A stretch of 64,000 bases of DNA, taken from NCBI GenBank assembly GCA_907164885.2, contig OU015493.1:48324723-48388722 (forward strand), in the 5' to 3' direction. Of this stretch, positions 26,640 to 38,792 are shown piece after piece. Source of the stretch: Dolomedes plantarius. Lineage: Eukaryota; Arthropoda; Arachnida; Araneae; Dolomedidae. The stretch's first letter is position 1. Every line of letters starts with the position of its first letter. The notes beneath the pieces were generated by a model that saw only the letters and a program-made list of their open reading frames with translations, was not told where the DNA came from and did not search any database. The translations under genes were made by a program, and so were the position numbers.

Positions 26640-27065
26640 TTCGCTGGGAATTTTATTTAAATTTTATGGCAGTCGACGAAGGCGTCGACAATCATGACTC
26701 CACCTGAGGTTGTTTATTAATTTTGACCGACTCCAGCTAAATCGGGCTGCTAAAACATTGTACAACAGACTAGATTTGAGTGAGGAAAGACTACTGCATC
26801 AGTTTGACAAGGTGGAGGGAAGTCATGTAGATTCCATAGATACTCTCTATAATAATTATAAATTCAAAGGCCTGTTAAGAATTCTTGTAAGAATTTGAAT
26901 TGGGGAAGGATTGCAACGGAGACCACACCTCCCAACCCTACTGGGCATTTTATTTAAATTTTACAGCTGTCCCACACGGGTAACAACAGTCCAGAGTACA
27001 ACGTAGGTTGTGCTGGTCTTCGTTTGTAATCGAGACCAGCTGAAACAAGAGCCATCAACGAAATT
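26640..27065. repeat. Short direct repeat flanking an orphan frame
   Basis: The phrase CTGGG-ATTTTATTTAAATTTTA-GC-GTC occurs at about 26,644 and again at about 26,941. Between them is a 62-codon plus frame (26,710-26,898) with a helix-like charged sequence (KTLYNRLDLSEERLLHQFDK). It could be a decayed retroelement protein, but I cannot name a family and see no supporting motif. Confidence 0.35.
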
Positions 27066-27429
27066 GTAGCCAGATTATAGTTCGATGAGATTATTTATTG
27101 CATTAGTTGATTAAAGTAAATTGAACTGCTCCTTTTTAGACAGGCTATGGATTCAGCTTTAAGGTATGTCTTTGTAATTTGAGTTTATAAAAGAGATTAC
27201 AGGTAAGAAGATGACTTTCTCTTTGTTAGAATCATATTTATTTTGGAATCTGTTTCCAGGTCACGAAATTCTTCAAATGTTCGAAAAAATAATTATTGCA
27301 TTAAAAATTTTTGTGTTCTTTTCTGCTTCAAATTACGTTTAAATTATGTTTTTTTAAAATTAGAACAGGAGATATTAATATTTTTTTGCAACATTCTAAT
27401 GGCAGAGAATCTTTTTTTAAACCTGTAAA

Positions 27430-27905
27430 TGCATTTTTCTGCATGATGGGTTTTTTCACCATTTCTCGTCTTTAAGTTGTTATAAGTCAAGAACCGTTAA
27501 AGATAAATGATTCAAACTTAGAACATGTCTTTTTTAATTTTTTACTTTAATTTTGATTCAGTAAATTTGAAAAAAATATTTACTTTTGAAAATATGATTT
27601 AAAAAAAAACAAGTTACATAATTAAAAAAAAGAAATTACTATAAATACTTTTTTAAAAATTAATATTTAAAAAAAAGGTGAATAAAAATTAAAACATATA
27701 TTTCTGTCTAGTTAAATGAAAAAAAATTTGAAATTCGACAAATAATATTTCGAGTTATAACGATCTTAAATTACTCCACTTTTTAAAAAATATTTAAATT
27801 TAATAATTTTTTAAAAACTGTATGAGAAGTTTTATGATGGAATTTTGTATACAAATTATTTGGTTAACCATCACAAAAGAATTCAAAATTTTAACTTCAT
27901 AAATA
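27430..27905 (+). repeat. AT-rich dispersed repeat family F, copy 2
   Basis: Collinear with the minus strand of 15,815-16,290 over about 470 bp (GCATGATGGGTTTTTTCACC, TTATAAGTCAAGAACCGTTA, AATATTTCGAGTTATAACGA, AATTACTCCACTTTTT). Neither copy has recognisable termini. Confidence 0.75.
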
Positions 27906-29288
27906 ATTTTTTTTTAAAAAATGTTTCCACTTTAAATTTTAATTCCTTCTTCAATTTGGTTTTACCAAGAAAACCAAATTGTGAATTCGCAGTGATATGA
28001 GGTATGAATTAATCCTTAATTCACCTCTATGCACTCTAACAGTAAACTATAAATACTATGTTAGAACCATTTATAAAAAAGAAAAGACTTTATATTTCCT
28101 TTAAAACTACTACATGATTTCCTTTGTTTACCTGTGCATTTAAAAATATATATATTTATTTGGCATTCATCACAAACATAAAAAGGCTAAAATTTAGGAT
28201 GCTTAAAATTACAAAGGCAAATTATATCTTTCGCAGAAGCCAAAGTAATAATAAATATATCACTTTTACTGTATGATATGGAAGCAAACAGTATAGATAG
28301 GTAAGGGAAGTAAAACAGAAGATTCTTATTTTAATAATATGAACGATCTCCTGTGATTTCCCATTAAAAAAGAAATTGGACTGGGCTGTCTATCTTATTT
28401 TAAAATATATTTAAAAATCGAATATTGATAATAGTAAAGTTAACAATCTAAATTTTATTTTTCTTTTGTCAGAAGAAAATATATAGCTTCAAAATTTCTT
28501 TTCGTTTAATACAAATAAAATGTTAATATCGATTGAAAAAATTGAACGTCGGATAAAGAAGGCAAGTATATTTTTTTAATATTTTGGCCAAAGTTTTCAT
28601 TTCAAAACAATAAGGATTTTATTTAATATCCATGCTTAGTATATAAAATGTTCCTTTTGTTGCTGCAAATCTTAAAACAATACGCATAATGTAGTCTTAT
28701 TTTTTTATTTTTAAACAGATAGATTATTTCTGAGATAACACAAAACTTTTTTAAGGATACTCATTCCGAAATGTGATATATTTTTTACGTCTTAAACAAT
28801 CAGTATTTTTATAGTCTAATTGAAGGTGATTATGCATATTTTTTTGCCGTTGTTAATTACGTATTTGTTCGAATTTTGTAAGAACTTTAGCGTCATTTAT
28901 TGGACCTTTTAGTTATTGAAATTTCTGATACATTTGAATGTTTTCCATCTTAATTGAAGATTTACATCCATTAATTTACATGTGTCCTATAGCATGATAA
29001 TTTTCTAGTTTCTTACGTCTTTTATCATTTTCTGATTACTTGAAACAAAAGAGGTTATAATTTTAATTCAAAATAATTATGAATGTTCATGATTTTTTTT
29101 ATACAAATACATAAATTTATCTGTAGCAGAAGAACAAAAAATATGTTAACTGAAATCTAAAATTTAGTGGTTTTGAATTATCATTGATCAACAATTAATA
29201 CATTATTTTTGTATTAATAACATGTAATTTAAAATATAACACTTTTAAAGAAATGTATCTCGTAATTTTAAGAGTTCTTGTTATATAT
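27906..29288. other. AT-rich non-coding stretch
   Basis: Featureless AT-rich DNA. A short inverted pair AATTTGGTTTTACCAAGAAAACCAAATT stands near 27,953-27,980. No gene seen. Confidence 0.5.
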
Positions 29289-29486
<198 letters not shown>

Positions 29487-29894
29487 GCATATCATATATT
29501 TACTGTACCTTTAACAATATGTAAAGAAGGTTTCGAAGACAAGAAATTGCTTTTTGGGTCTTTTAAAGACATTACCTTAAATTCACTTTAAAAAAATACT
29601 CCACTGGTAAACATAACACACATTTGTATTCCAGATAAAGAACACACATTTTCTCTTTAGAAATAATATTTAACATTAATTAATTTTTTACAAACTTATA
29701 ATGTATAAAAGTTCTTGCAATTTTCATTAACAACAGTTAAATATGAATTATTTTGTCGCAATTATTACGGATTTGACTTTTTTTTAGCACGAGAAGCATA
29801 TTTTTTGCTCTACGAGACGTTTGAAGAGAAATTAGGAGATTTAAAAAAAGGGTTATGGTTTAATAATTTTTCTCGTGTAGTTTCTACACGTAAT

Positions 29895-30165
29895 GTTAAA
29901 TATCAAATCACATGAAGAAATTCGTCCTAAAAAATTACCCTTTTTTCCTAAATTCTCGGTCAGAGTCTACGAGTAAAGCTAAGTTTTAAATCACATGTAG
30001 AAATTCCTCATCAAAATAAGACTCAGTTTTGGTAAACTTCCGGATCGAGTCTATTTGTAAAATTAAATCTCAAATCACATAAAGAATTTCTTGCTCAAAA
30101 AAGGACCCTGTTTTAGTAAGTTCTCTGACAAGTAAAGTTAAATCTCAAATCACATGAAGAAATCC
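29895..30165. repeat. Degenerate tandem repeat, about 84-bp unit, about 3.2 copies
   Basis: AAATCACAT recurs at about 29,904, 29,988, 30,072 and 30,147 (spacing 84, 84, 75). Each is followed by AGAAATTC, a TCAAAA-AGGACCC-TTTT word, TTCTC/TTCCGG-TC and AAGTCTA-GTAAA-TTAAATCTC. Moderately diverged units. Confidence 0.8.
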
Positions 30166-30493
30166 GCATTCACACTTAATCATGTATATGAGATATCATC
30201 ATGCATGTATAAGCATATTCAGGCGCATGTATGTTATCCAAACAATCTGATATTGCAAACACACCATCCGTGCAGATTTTGAGCCGTCAGCAAACATTTC
30301 ACCGGCAAAATATCTTGTCAGGCGAGTGCGTGAGCATACTCACAGAGTTCAACACATGATAATTACACCTCGTTAGAACTGATGAGTATTATTTTGGAGG
30401 AATTCATGAAGTTTAATTCCTAGTAACAAAAGGCAATCACCATTTTTCGGTATGTATGATTCCGATCATATGATTATTATTCATGGATAAGTT

Positions 30494-31058
30494 CTGATTA
30501 TATAATTGTAGATATTTTGTTAAAATGATTCACATTTCGCATGAACAGTAATATACATGTTTATAATATGTTACATGCTCGACATATAATAGTAATTATG
30601 TGAGACATTGCGCAAATTTTAATATTTCCCTTTGGATAAAAGTAATTTGAGCATGTACATTTTTACCTAAAAGCGCATGCTCAGTGGCATGTTTAAATCT
30701 GTCTTTAGAAACTCACTGTTTCTGCGCATGCTCAATGACATGTTTTATTGATAAACACGTTTATTCCACGGAGTCTGATTATATAATTGTAGATATTTTG
30801 TTAAAATGATTCACATTTCGCATGAACAGTAATATACATGTTTATAATATGTTACATGCTCGACATATAATAGTAATTATGTGAGACATTGCGCAAATTT
30901 TAATATTTCCCTTTGGATAAAAGTAATTTGAGCATGTACATTTTTACCTAAAAGCGCATGCTCAGTGGCATGTTTAAATCTGTCTTTAGAAACTCACTGT
31001 TTCTGCGCATGCTCAATGACATGTTTTATTGATAAACACGTTTATTCCACGGAGTCTG
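30494..31058. repeat. Perfect-looking 281-bp tandem duplication
   Basis: Unit one is 30,494-30,774 and unit two 30,775-31,055, with the first bases of a third; I read no differences between them. Each unit holds two GCGCATGCTCA words followed by GTGGCATG or ATGACATG. A related diverged segment (TCTGCGCATGCTCAGTGACA, about 31,188) follows. Near-identity implies a very recent duplication or an assembly duplication. Confidence 0.92.
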
Positions 31059-31186
31059 TCTAGATCTCTCTCTGCCATTTTTATTTTTATGATAATTATG
31101 TTTGTGTAATATAAGATTAAAGCTCATGGAAATTGTTTATTTCGCGCTGTTTAATTAGCGATAATTTACAATTTAAAAAAAAATCT

Positions 31187-31260
31187 TTCTGCGCATGCTC
31201 AGTGACATTTTAATCTGGCTTTAGATGCTCACTAAGCACGAGGCCGCTTAAACACATTAA
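31187..31260. repeat. Diverged extra copy of the GCGCATGCTCA module
   Basis: TTTCTGCGCATGCTCAGTGAC plus ATTTTAATCTGGCTTTAGATGCTCACT resembles the second half of the 281-bp unit. The array may once have been longer. Confidence 0.55.
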
Positions 31261-31376
31261 TTTGTTTCTGCGCATTATTATAATTTTCAACTTTTGGCAA
31301 TGATGTGTTGAGTATAATTTGTGTATTAGAACATTTATTTACTATCTAGCCGTCATATTTTGACGGGTACTAACTA

Positions 31377-31616
31377 GTGCTCTCTTAAGAGGCCATTAGA
31401 TGTGGAAGTCACAGGGTGACTAATCCGCACTGTACGACGGTTGTTCCAACGGAATTTGTTTAAGGTCGGCTGGGTTTCTCGGGAGAAGTATGGGCAGGCA
31501 TTGTCATGGAGAAGGACTACTTGTTGTGTGAGAAAGCCTGGCCTTTTGCTTTTGATTGCTTTCCGTAGATTCGTCAGAGTACTGCAGTATTGCGTGGCCG
31601 ATGGATGTCCGCATTA
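31377..31616 (-). pseudogene. Mariner transposase fragment
   Basis: The minus strand reads QYCSTLTNLRKAIKSKRPGF, then LTQQVVLLHDNACPYFS, and ends at a stop near 31,377. YC-TL--LR-AI--KR----------LLHDNA-P matches the segment with the second catalytic aspartate (HDNA) of classical mariner transposases. It is a different family from the HQDKASSH element at 20,830. An upstream stop at about 31,617 and the absence of the other catalytic motifs make it a relic of about 80 residues. The plus-strand frames here are shadows. Confidence 0.75.
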
Positions 31617-31639
31617 CGCTCACTTTCTGGCATCAGAGA

Positions 31640-32535
31640 CCGTACTACCACGCGTCGTTCCGATCTGGACGCATCCATGTGTAGTGCGACTTTACTTTCG
31701 ATCAATTTCCTCTACCGCGAACAGGTTTCAATGTTCAACGCCGCATGCGGTGCACACCTCCTACCGCCCTTTATATCCCTGTTCCGTGGCGCTGCTATAG
31801 CTGCAGTCATTCTGATGCAATCGCATGTGTCCACTTTTCATTTGGGTATCCCTTATATAACGACTACTAAAAACTAGATAATAATGTAAATGAAAAATGA
31901 TTGTTTGCTACTCATCGAGAATTTAGCTTGAGAGCAAACAGTTTATATCCATCACCATCTATTCAGGCCTCGTATCATTGGACGAATCGATACGAACCAG
32001 TCTTTTTCTTTATGGCTTCTTTGCCTTATTGTTCTTTACCCTTAGCAATTGTTCAAACTCTTCGGATGTTATTAGGTTATATGCAAACAGCCAGATTTCC
32101 ATATTTTCAAACGTTAAAGGCAAAATCCCCGTTATAGACAGCAAAATCTATTGATCAATCGAACATTATCTCTTAAGTGATAGTAAAATATTTTCTAAAC
32201 AAAAACTCGACACAGTGAAAGTGGAGGCTTCTCGTTATTTTCAGTTATTAAGAATTTTATAGCCGTATTGATGGGAAGTGTAGGTAAGAAGTTTTCCCTC
32301 ATTTTAAATTTTCAAAATTAGTTCACCACAGAAGCAAACTAAAAATATTGCATATGCGAATTGCAATTAGAGATAACCGCGGAAATGACCCTCCGCTTGA
32401 TAAAGAACTATTAATTGGTCTGAATGCAGTTATCACTTTTATCTTTTATTATGGATATCAAGAAGCTAATTTGCTGTTGTGGTTGTGACTTGGCCGGAAC
32501 TTGACAGACGAGGTGTGAAATGAGGGCAGAGGGAA
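31640..32535. other. Unassigned stretch
   Basis: GC-balanced to about 31,870 and may be further mariner-derived sequence, but I could not match it. The rest, including the 78-codon frame at 31,901-32,137, shows nothing recognisable. Confidence 0.35.
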
Positions 32536-32537
32536 TA

Positions 32538-32700
32538 CACAGGGATTTCTGAACCGAAATAAAAATTCAGAACCGGGTTTTGGTTCTCAAATTTTTCCAG
32601 AACCTGGTTCTGGTTCTCAAATTTTTCATGAACTGGGTTTCGATTCTCAAATTTTTCCAGAACCGGGTACCCGGGTTTTACCCGGTTTTCAATAATACAT
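32538..32700. repeat. Tandem repeat, 30-bp unit, three and a half copies
   Basis: Units of the form CAGAACCGGGTTTTGGTTCT followed by CAAATTTTTC recur at about 32,568, 32,598 and 32,628, then a partial GAACCGGGTACCCGGGTTTTACCCGG. The stretch opens CAGGGATTTCTGAACCG, which resembles a hAT terminal repeat; no matching right end was found. Confidence 0.7.
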
Positions 32701-33019
32701 GAACCACAAAATGTTTGCCCAAAATATTGGTGGAAAAACCATATCCATTATAAAGTAAAGAATTTTACTTTATTGTGTAAGTAAAAAAATATATTTCTTT
32801 TTAATTTGTTTGAATTTAAGATTATTTAAGGTAATGGGTTCAAAGTCCAGAAAATTTCCGATTCCTATGTGAAGATTCGAAGTTTTTATTTTCAATTTGC
32901 AACTAGATTAGAAATTCGTTGAAGACTAGATTGTATAATTTTAAATAATGTAAAGTGCAATAATTTATTGTTGTAATAAATAAGATTTAAAGCAAATTGT
33001 ATGAAATAAATCAACTAAA

Positions 33020-33640
33020 GCAAATGTCACTCTATGGCATATCTTTTCATAGCAGGCGGATTGACTTCCGAGATGGTAGAGGAGGATCTTGTAGTCGACA
33101 TTGCTGATGCGCTTGAGACAAAGGGTCCCAAAGATCTAGACAGGGATAAATTGTGAGGTAAAACTGCTTATCCCTATTAACATGTCGTATTTTAAACCTA
33201 AGATAAACTACTTTCGAAACACGGTTCTACAACCACTGGAACAGTGTTTTCGGTTCCAATAGTTACCCCCGGATATTGGGATATATAGATCTCCCTGGTA
33301 TCTGGGTATCCCCGGATCTCCAAATCCTAGGAATACAGCGCTCCGGTTTACAGTGTCACCACAGGGGTTACAGTCCGATTTTAGCCAGGTGCCACCTCAG
33401 CTTTGACCAAGGAACTTCACGGAAGACACCTGGAGGTGTCGTACCTTCTGTTACGGCCAATGAGAATTTGAGCAAGTGAGTGCACTTCTCGAAAATTTTG
33501 AAGTTTGTAGATTATTGGCGTACTCTGTAGAGAGAGAGATCAGACAATGATGGTGAAGTTAACTGTAAAATGTCTTAAATGTCTCTCCTTGTTTTGTCAT
33601 AATAAATGTTGTGGATGTGAACGGAATGCTGATTCTTAAC
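33020..33640. other. Unassigned GC-balanced patch
   Basis: 33,250-33,480 holds stacked GGATAT/ATCCCCGGATCTCC words and a 67-codon plus frame without known relatives. It may be another short-palindrome block like those at 36,291 and 48,835, but is less regular. Confidence 0.3.
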
Positions 33641-33854
33641 AAAACTACATCAAATAACATTTTGAAACGGCGTCAACTTTGGGGCATCACACCTTCTCCC
33701 ACGAAATGACCATAAAAGGACTTCCCAGTGTACCGATTTTGCAAGCCCATATATGGCCTAGACACGATTTTATTTGATGGCTTTCGTCGGGATTAGAACT
33801 AAGCAACCCCAGTACGAAGCCCAACGCGCTACAACTAGGTTACCTCGGGCCCAG
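33640..33854 (-). mobile_element. tRNA-derived SINE remnant
   Basis: On the minus strand the head at 33,854 reads GGGCCCGAGGTAACCTAG, then TTGTAGCGCGTTGGGCTTCG, with an A-box-like region. GCTTAGTTCTAATCCCG fits a mutated B box (GTTCGAATCC). A non-tRNA body follows to about 33,640. A real tRNA is excluded: no acceptor stem pairs at the expected distance and the B box is damaged. Confidence 0.5.
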
Positions 33855-33859
33855 ACACC

Positions 33860-34812
33860 GTTTTTGCATGTTATATATGAAAAATAATCATCATGTTTTT
33901 CACTTCATATGACGAAATGCATCACAGCTCATAACTTTCGTTGATGTGATTTAAATGTTATAATATTTAGTAAAGAAATTTTACGTGAAAACCTTTCATT
34001 CAGAGCAAATGAATAATATGCCATTCTTTAAGGAATGTATTTTAATAAAATGCAATTCTCTTTTCCAATGAAGAAAAACATCCCATATAAATTTGGACCA
34101 TTCGTTAATAATATTGGCTGCATTTTTTTTTTTTGTTAGCTTCTAGCAAATATTCTCAGAAGCTAATCAAAGCATTTTTAAATTATGAAAATCAAAGGAA
34201 AAACTGTATGCATTAAGCTTCAAAAGACGCAAATAACTTTAATTAACATTTCGATACAAATGTTAAATGGAATAATTTTTAAATTCATTTCTTCCTTCTG
34301 CAAATATTAAACTATGAATTACAAAGAACTCTTAGATTAAAGAGTGTTGATTTCTACGTCAGGAAAGTCACACTAGAATTTCGTCCTTATGTCCGTAGGG
34401 ATATTGATTTTAATTAAAACTTGTTTCCAATTTAAAAGTTTTTTCAAGAACAAAATGGAAAAAAAAGGTTTGAAATTAAATAATTTTCTTTGGACCTCTG
34501 TTGCTTCATAACTGGTAAAAAACATTAAAATATTTCTAACTGAATGAGTTTTCCAATTCCTCTATTTAAACATTCTAGGAGGTTCTTTTTCTTGGATTAA
34601 AATAAAATGTCATCCCTTAGGTCAATTTTTTTTCTCAAATTATTTTTACATAGAATTTTAAATTACGCTTTCACACAAAAAAGTAAGGTATTAATATAAT
34701 TGCTGATAACCCGTTAACCACAAAAATAGATGAAACACTATTGAAAATAAAAAGTTGATAAAATAAGTTTGGGGTTGTAAATACATTGTCTATTTGTCCT
34801 TATGTGTGATCG
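33860..34812. other. AT-rich non-coding stretch
   Basis: No gene, repeat or motif of note seen. Confidence 0.5.
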
Positions 34813-34815
34813 AAT

Positions 34816-34912
34816 TAGATGATACATATCACGATGATACATAGCAGATGATACATAGCACATATTAGATGATGAGTAACAGGACGATACATAACAGATG
34901 ATACATATATTA
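34816..34912. repeat. Degenerate GATGATACATA minisatellite
   Basis: AGATGATACATA-like words occur six times at 13-21 base spacing. Diverged units. Confidence 0.75.
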
Positions 34913-35655
34913 TTCAATATATACTTATGAATATGAATAACTCAAATTATGAATTTACCGAAATTTTAACTGGCACATGGATTGTCATACTATAAAATTA
35001 TAACTCTAATAGTGCAGAAATGTCAAACATGTTTTATTGATAAATCGTTTGAAAAGATAGGCATGCGCGAAATTGAACTTTTCTCGATGAATGATATCTA
35101 AGTCATAGAAATACTTAGTCATAGAATAGAACAAAGAGTTTTGCAATTTGAAACCATGCGTTTGCTCTTCAAAATCATTTATACAAAGTATCTCGTAACT
35201 CGGTTGGTCTCCAAGAATTGAAAGAATTTAAGCCTGATTTCTGTGTTTCCTAAAATTAAGTTTTTTTAATTGGATTGATAAACGTTTCCTTTCAATTCCA
35301 TTATTTGTATTTGCAAAATAGAAATAAAAATTTTCCTTACTAACTTAAGACGTAAGTTTTTTTTTTAATCAGGAAAAAAAAATGTTTTTTTATGACAATA
35401 AACTAGACCGATTTGTCAACATTCCAAAGATACATTCGAACATTGTCATTTACTGTTCTTGTATTAGAGCTTACAAAATCGCATTACTTCGTTAGTACTG
35501 CTGTTGTTTTAAATTAGAGTTGTTTTGTCAGAGAACAAAGATTCTCCTTTAAACAAATCGATGACAGTAATGAAACTAGAAACAAATTCTTCATTAAATC
35601 TGCTGTTGTGGCTAATTCACTTTGTGTAGGGAAAACCTATGTCAAGTCCAATAGA
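34913..35655. other. Non-coding stretch
   Basis: AT-rich with T and A homopolymers near 35,357-35,395. No gene seen. Confidence 0.5.
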
Positions 35656-36290
<635 letters not shown>

Positions 36291-36670
36291 ACCCAACAAA
36301 CACAGAAGCATCGGGCCGGGGTCGGAAGGTTCCGGCCAGCCGATTTCACCACTGCCGGGCCGGCGCATTAGGTCAGTATCGTTTCCGTCACGGCTGTGTC
36401 CTCTCGCCCGCGACTACCCCGTCGACTGCCGGGCCGCTTCCGGTAGGATTCGAGCCATCGTTCATCCGACTACGAACCGTTAGGCAGCCGCGATTAAGCC
36501 ATCGATGCGGACAGATAGCCGGAACGTAACCGGAGGTTGACGGGCCGGTTACGGGAGCAATAATTGGTGTCGACATACCGTCATCTACCCATCTCGTAAA
36601 CAGCAATGTGCCGTAGGTCCGGGCATCATGCCAGCATTCTACCAGAATCGGACCGCCGGCATTTTTTCTA
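36291..36670. repeat. GC-rich block of short palindromes, family A copy 1
   Basis: Directly after the TA tract the sequence starts TACCCAACAAACACAGAAGC and continues with stacked CGGGCC/GGCCGG words (for example GCCGGGCCGGCGC, TTCCGGCCAGCCG) for nearly 400 bp, strikingly GC-rich for this window. A block with the same end word lies at 48,835-49,073 in the opposite orientation. Likely a non-autonomous repeat family; the long frames over it are compositional. Confidence 0.65.
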
Positions 36671-37204
36671 AGTTTTACGTAGGACCCTTTTGTTTATATG
36701 CTTTTTATTATTATTTATTTCATTGACGATTAACCTCTGATATCAACCCTTTCACTTTTATTTTTTTTGCCTTCATATTTCTAGCATTTTTTCCAGTTTT
36801 GCCTTATGTATTTTTAGGTATTACCAAATACTGATCTTTGTTATTACCTAAAAATTTGTATATGAATCACTAGTTTACTTGTTAGAACAAAACCTCATTT
36901 TGCATTAAGATACATTTACCCAAATTTGAAAGTTAAGATAACATTAATACCAACCATTAAAGCTAAATCATCTTTCCACTCGATCTAAGGTTACAGTTTG
37001 TTTTTTTTAAATTTAGAATGAGATTATAGTACGTAAAACAGTACTACTTTAATAATTAACCCAAAAAATTTGTACTTCCCCAGTATAAAATTTATTAACA
37101 TAATTTGATAAATTTATAAACATAAATTTGATACATTCTTCAAACCTGAGTAATGTGTAGTGTGTATGATGAAGCCCATCTTTGTGAGCTTGTGAAAACT
37201 TGCT
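36671..37204. other. AT-rich non-coding stretch
   Basis: No gene or repeat recognised. Confidence 0.5.
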
Positions 37205-37795
37205 CAGAATTTATTTAAATTATTTTTTGGTGTAGAGTTAATAAATGCTCTACAGATAAGAAAATTATTTTTTGCATAGTTTTGTGAATTAAAGAGTAAT
37301 TCATTAAATTCTTATGTCATTTTAAAAAAATATTTTCTTTTCTATTATATTGGACTTAATATCCAACACTTGATAGTACTATTTTTGAGAAATAGTACTA
37401 TGATAGTAATATCTTCTATTGTAATTTTGAGAAAAATTAGACACACATGTTTTTAAATACAGAAAAGAGCTGGTTTAAAGTAAAAATAGTTTATTTAGAA
37501 AGTACATAGCACATTTACACAATTTTTTTCTATATTTTCTACAAAACAGGATCCTTTCGCTGTACCTCTGGCTCCATCTTTACAGCATCTAGGGAAAAAA
37601 AAGAAAGAGAAAATCAGTTCATAAATTTATGTGAAAGGAAAATGACTCCCATCCCCAGATATAATTTATGAATCAAAAGAATTTATTTAAATTATTTTTC
37701 TATGTAGAGTTAGTAAATTCTCTGCAGATAAGAAAATTATTTTTTGCATAGTTTTGTACATTAAAGGGTAATTTATTGTTGTAAAAATAGTTGAT
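37205..37795. repeat. Direct repeat pair, about 115 bp
   Basis: 37,205-37,320 and 37,678-37,795 share GAATTTATTTAAATTATTTTT followed by TGTAGAGTTA, CTCT-CAGATAAGAAAATTA and GCATAGTTTTGTA-ATTAAAG. They bracket a candidate terminal exon at 37,490-37,588. Confidence 0.75.
37490..37588 (-). other. Candidate 3'-terminal exon with poly(A) signal
   Basis: On the minus strand a pyrimidine run TCTCTTTCTTTTTTTTCCCTAG precedes an open frame reading DAVKMEPEVQRKDPVL and a TAG stop (37,539-37,541), followed within about 45 bases by AATAAA (37,490-37,495 on this strand). The acceptor, short ORF and poly(A) signal make a plausible terminal exon. The peptide matches nothing I recognise, the 3' UTR would be very short, and transcription is inferred only. 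Confidence 0.25.
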
Positions 37796-37971
37796 TGTTG
37801 AAAGTAGTTGAAAAATTCATTGTTGATAAAGTAGAATTAAATAAATCCAATTAGGAAATATAAATTCTGAGACAGGGGTTTAAAAAAACTTGATACAAAA
37901 CAGCACCCAACACATGAGTGCAGTTTTAAATCTGTTGTCATTTTATTGATAACTACTTCCAAGAAGTAAAT

Positions 37972-38785
37972 CCCTACCACATTTTTTTTGTAAAACCAAT
38001 TACATACTGTGAAAACTACATCATGTAAAAAATATTTACTTGATTAAATAAATATACTAATAGAAAATAGTTATAAAAATATTTGTTAAAGAGTATTCCC
38101 CTTTTCACTAAATTTCTCTCTGTACAGTAGAAAATCCAACCATGTCGATTAATTTGTTATTATAGATATAAATAAAATAGGGTAGATTGCCTTGATAAGA
38201 GTACAATTAAGTTTTTAATGTTGAGCATAATTTCAGCTCAACGTTGAAAGCTGAATCAGAGACTTGTCTATAATGACACCAAAATTTCCTCTTCACTATT
38301 GACAATAATGCTGTTGAAAGTAGAGAAACACAAGAATAAAGATTGAATGCTAAGTAAAACATTAGCATACAAAATCTTAAATTTCTAAATTTGATTACAA
38401 CATGCCATAGAGAGCATTAATACAGATGCTGGGTCAGATTTAGAAATTTAAGATTTTATATAGTATTCAATCTTCATTCTTGTGTTTCTTTACTTTCAAC
38501 GTGAGAGTGATTCTCGATAGTGAAAAGAAAATTTTGTTGTCATCTCAAGTCTCTCAGTCAGCTTTCAATTATTGTACTCTATCAAGGCATTCTAATCTAT
38601 TAATTTATATCTGTAATAACTAATCATTTAATTGACAGGATTGAATGTCTTACTGTACTGAGAAATTTAGTGAAAAGGGTGAATACTCTTTAACAACTAA
38701 TCTATTACTATAATAATGAATAAAGTAAAACTTTATTATATGATGTAGCTTTCACAGTAATTGGTTTTACAAAAATTGTGGTAGA
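37972..38785. repeat. Large imperfect inverted repeat 1
   Basis: The left arm 37,972-38,390 pairs with the right arm 38,438-38,785 around a loop of about 47 bp. Matching phrases include GTAAAACCAATTAC, TTGTTAAAGAGTATTC, CCCTTTTCACTAAATTTCTC, GCCTTGATA-GAGTACAA and GAAACACAAGAAT-AAGATTG. The arms differ at perhaps one base in six by eye, with several gaps. It abuts inverted repeat 2. Confidence 0.85.
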
Positions 38786-38792
38786 AAGTAAT

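Noticed and set aside
33782..33854. tRNA gene
   Set aside because: The B-box-like region is mutated and no acceptor stem pairs; it fits a tRNA-derived SINE head better.
36300..36606. Proline/arginine-rich frames in the GC-rich block as a protein
   Set aside because: Open on both strands because of GC-rich palindromic words; a repeat of the same kind at 48,835 has the same property.
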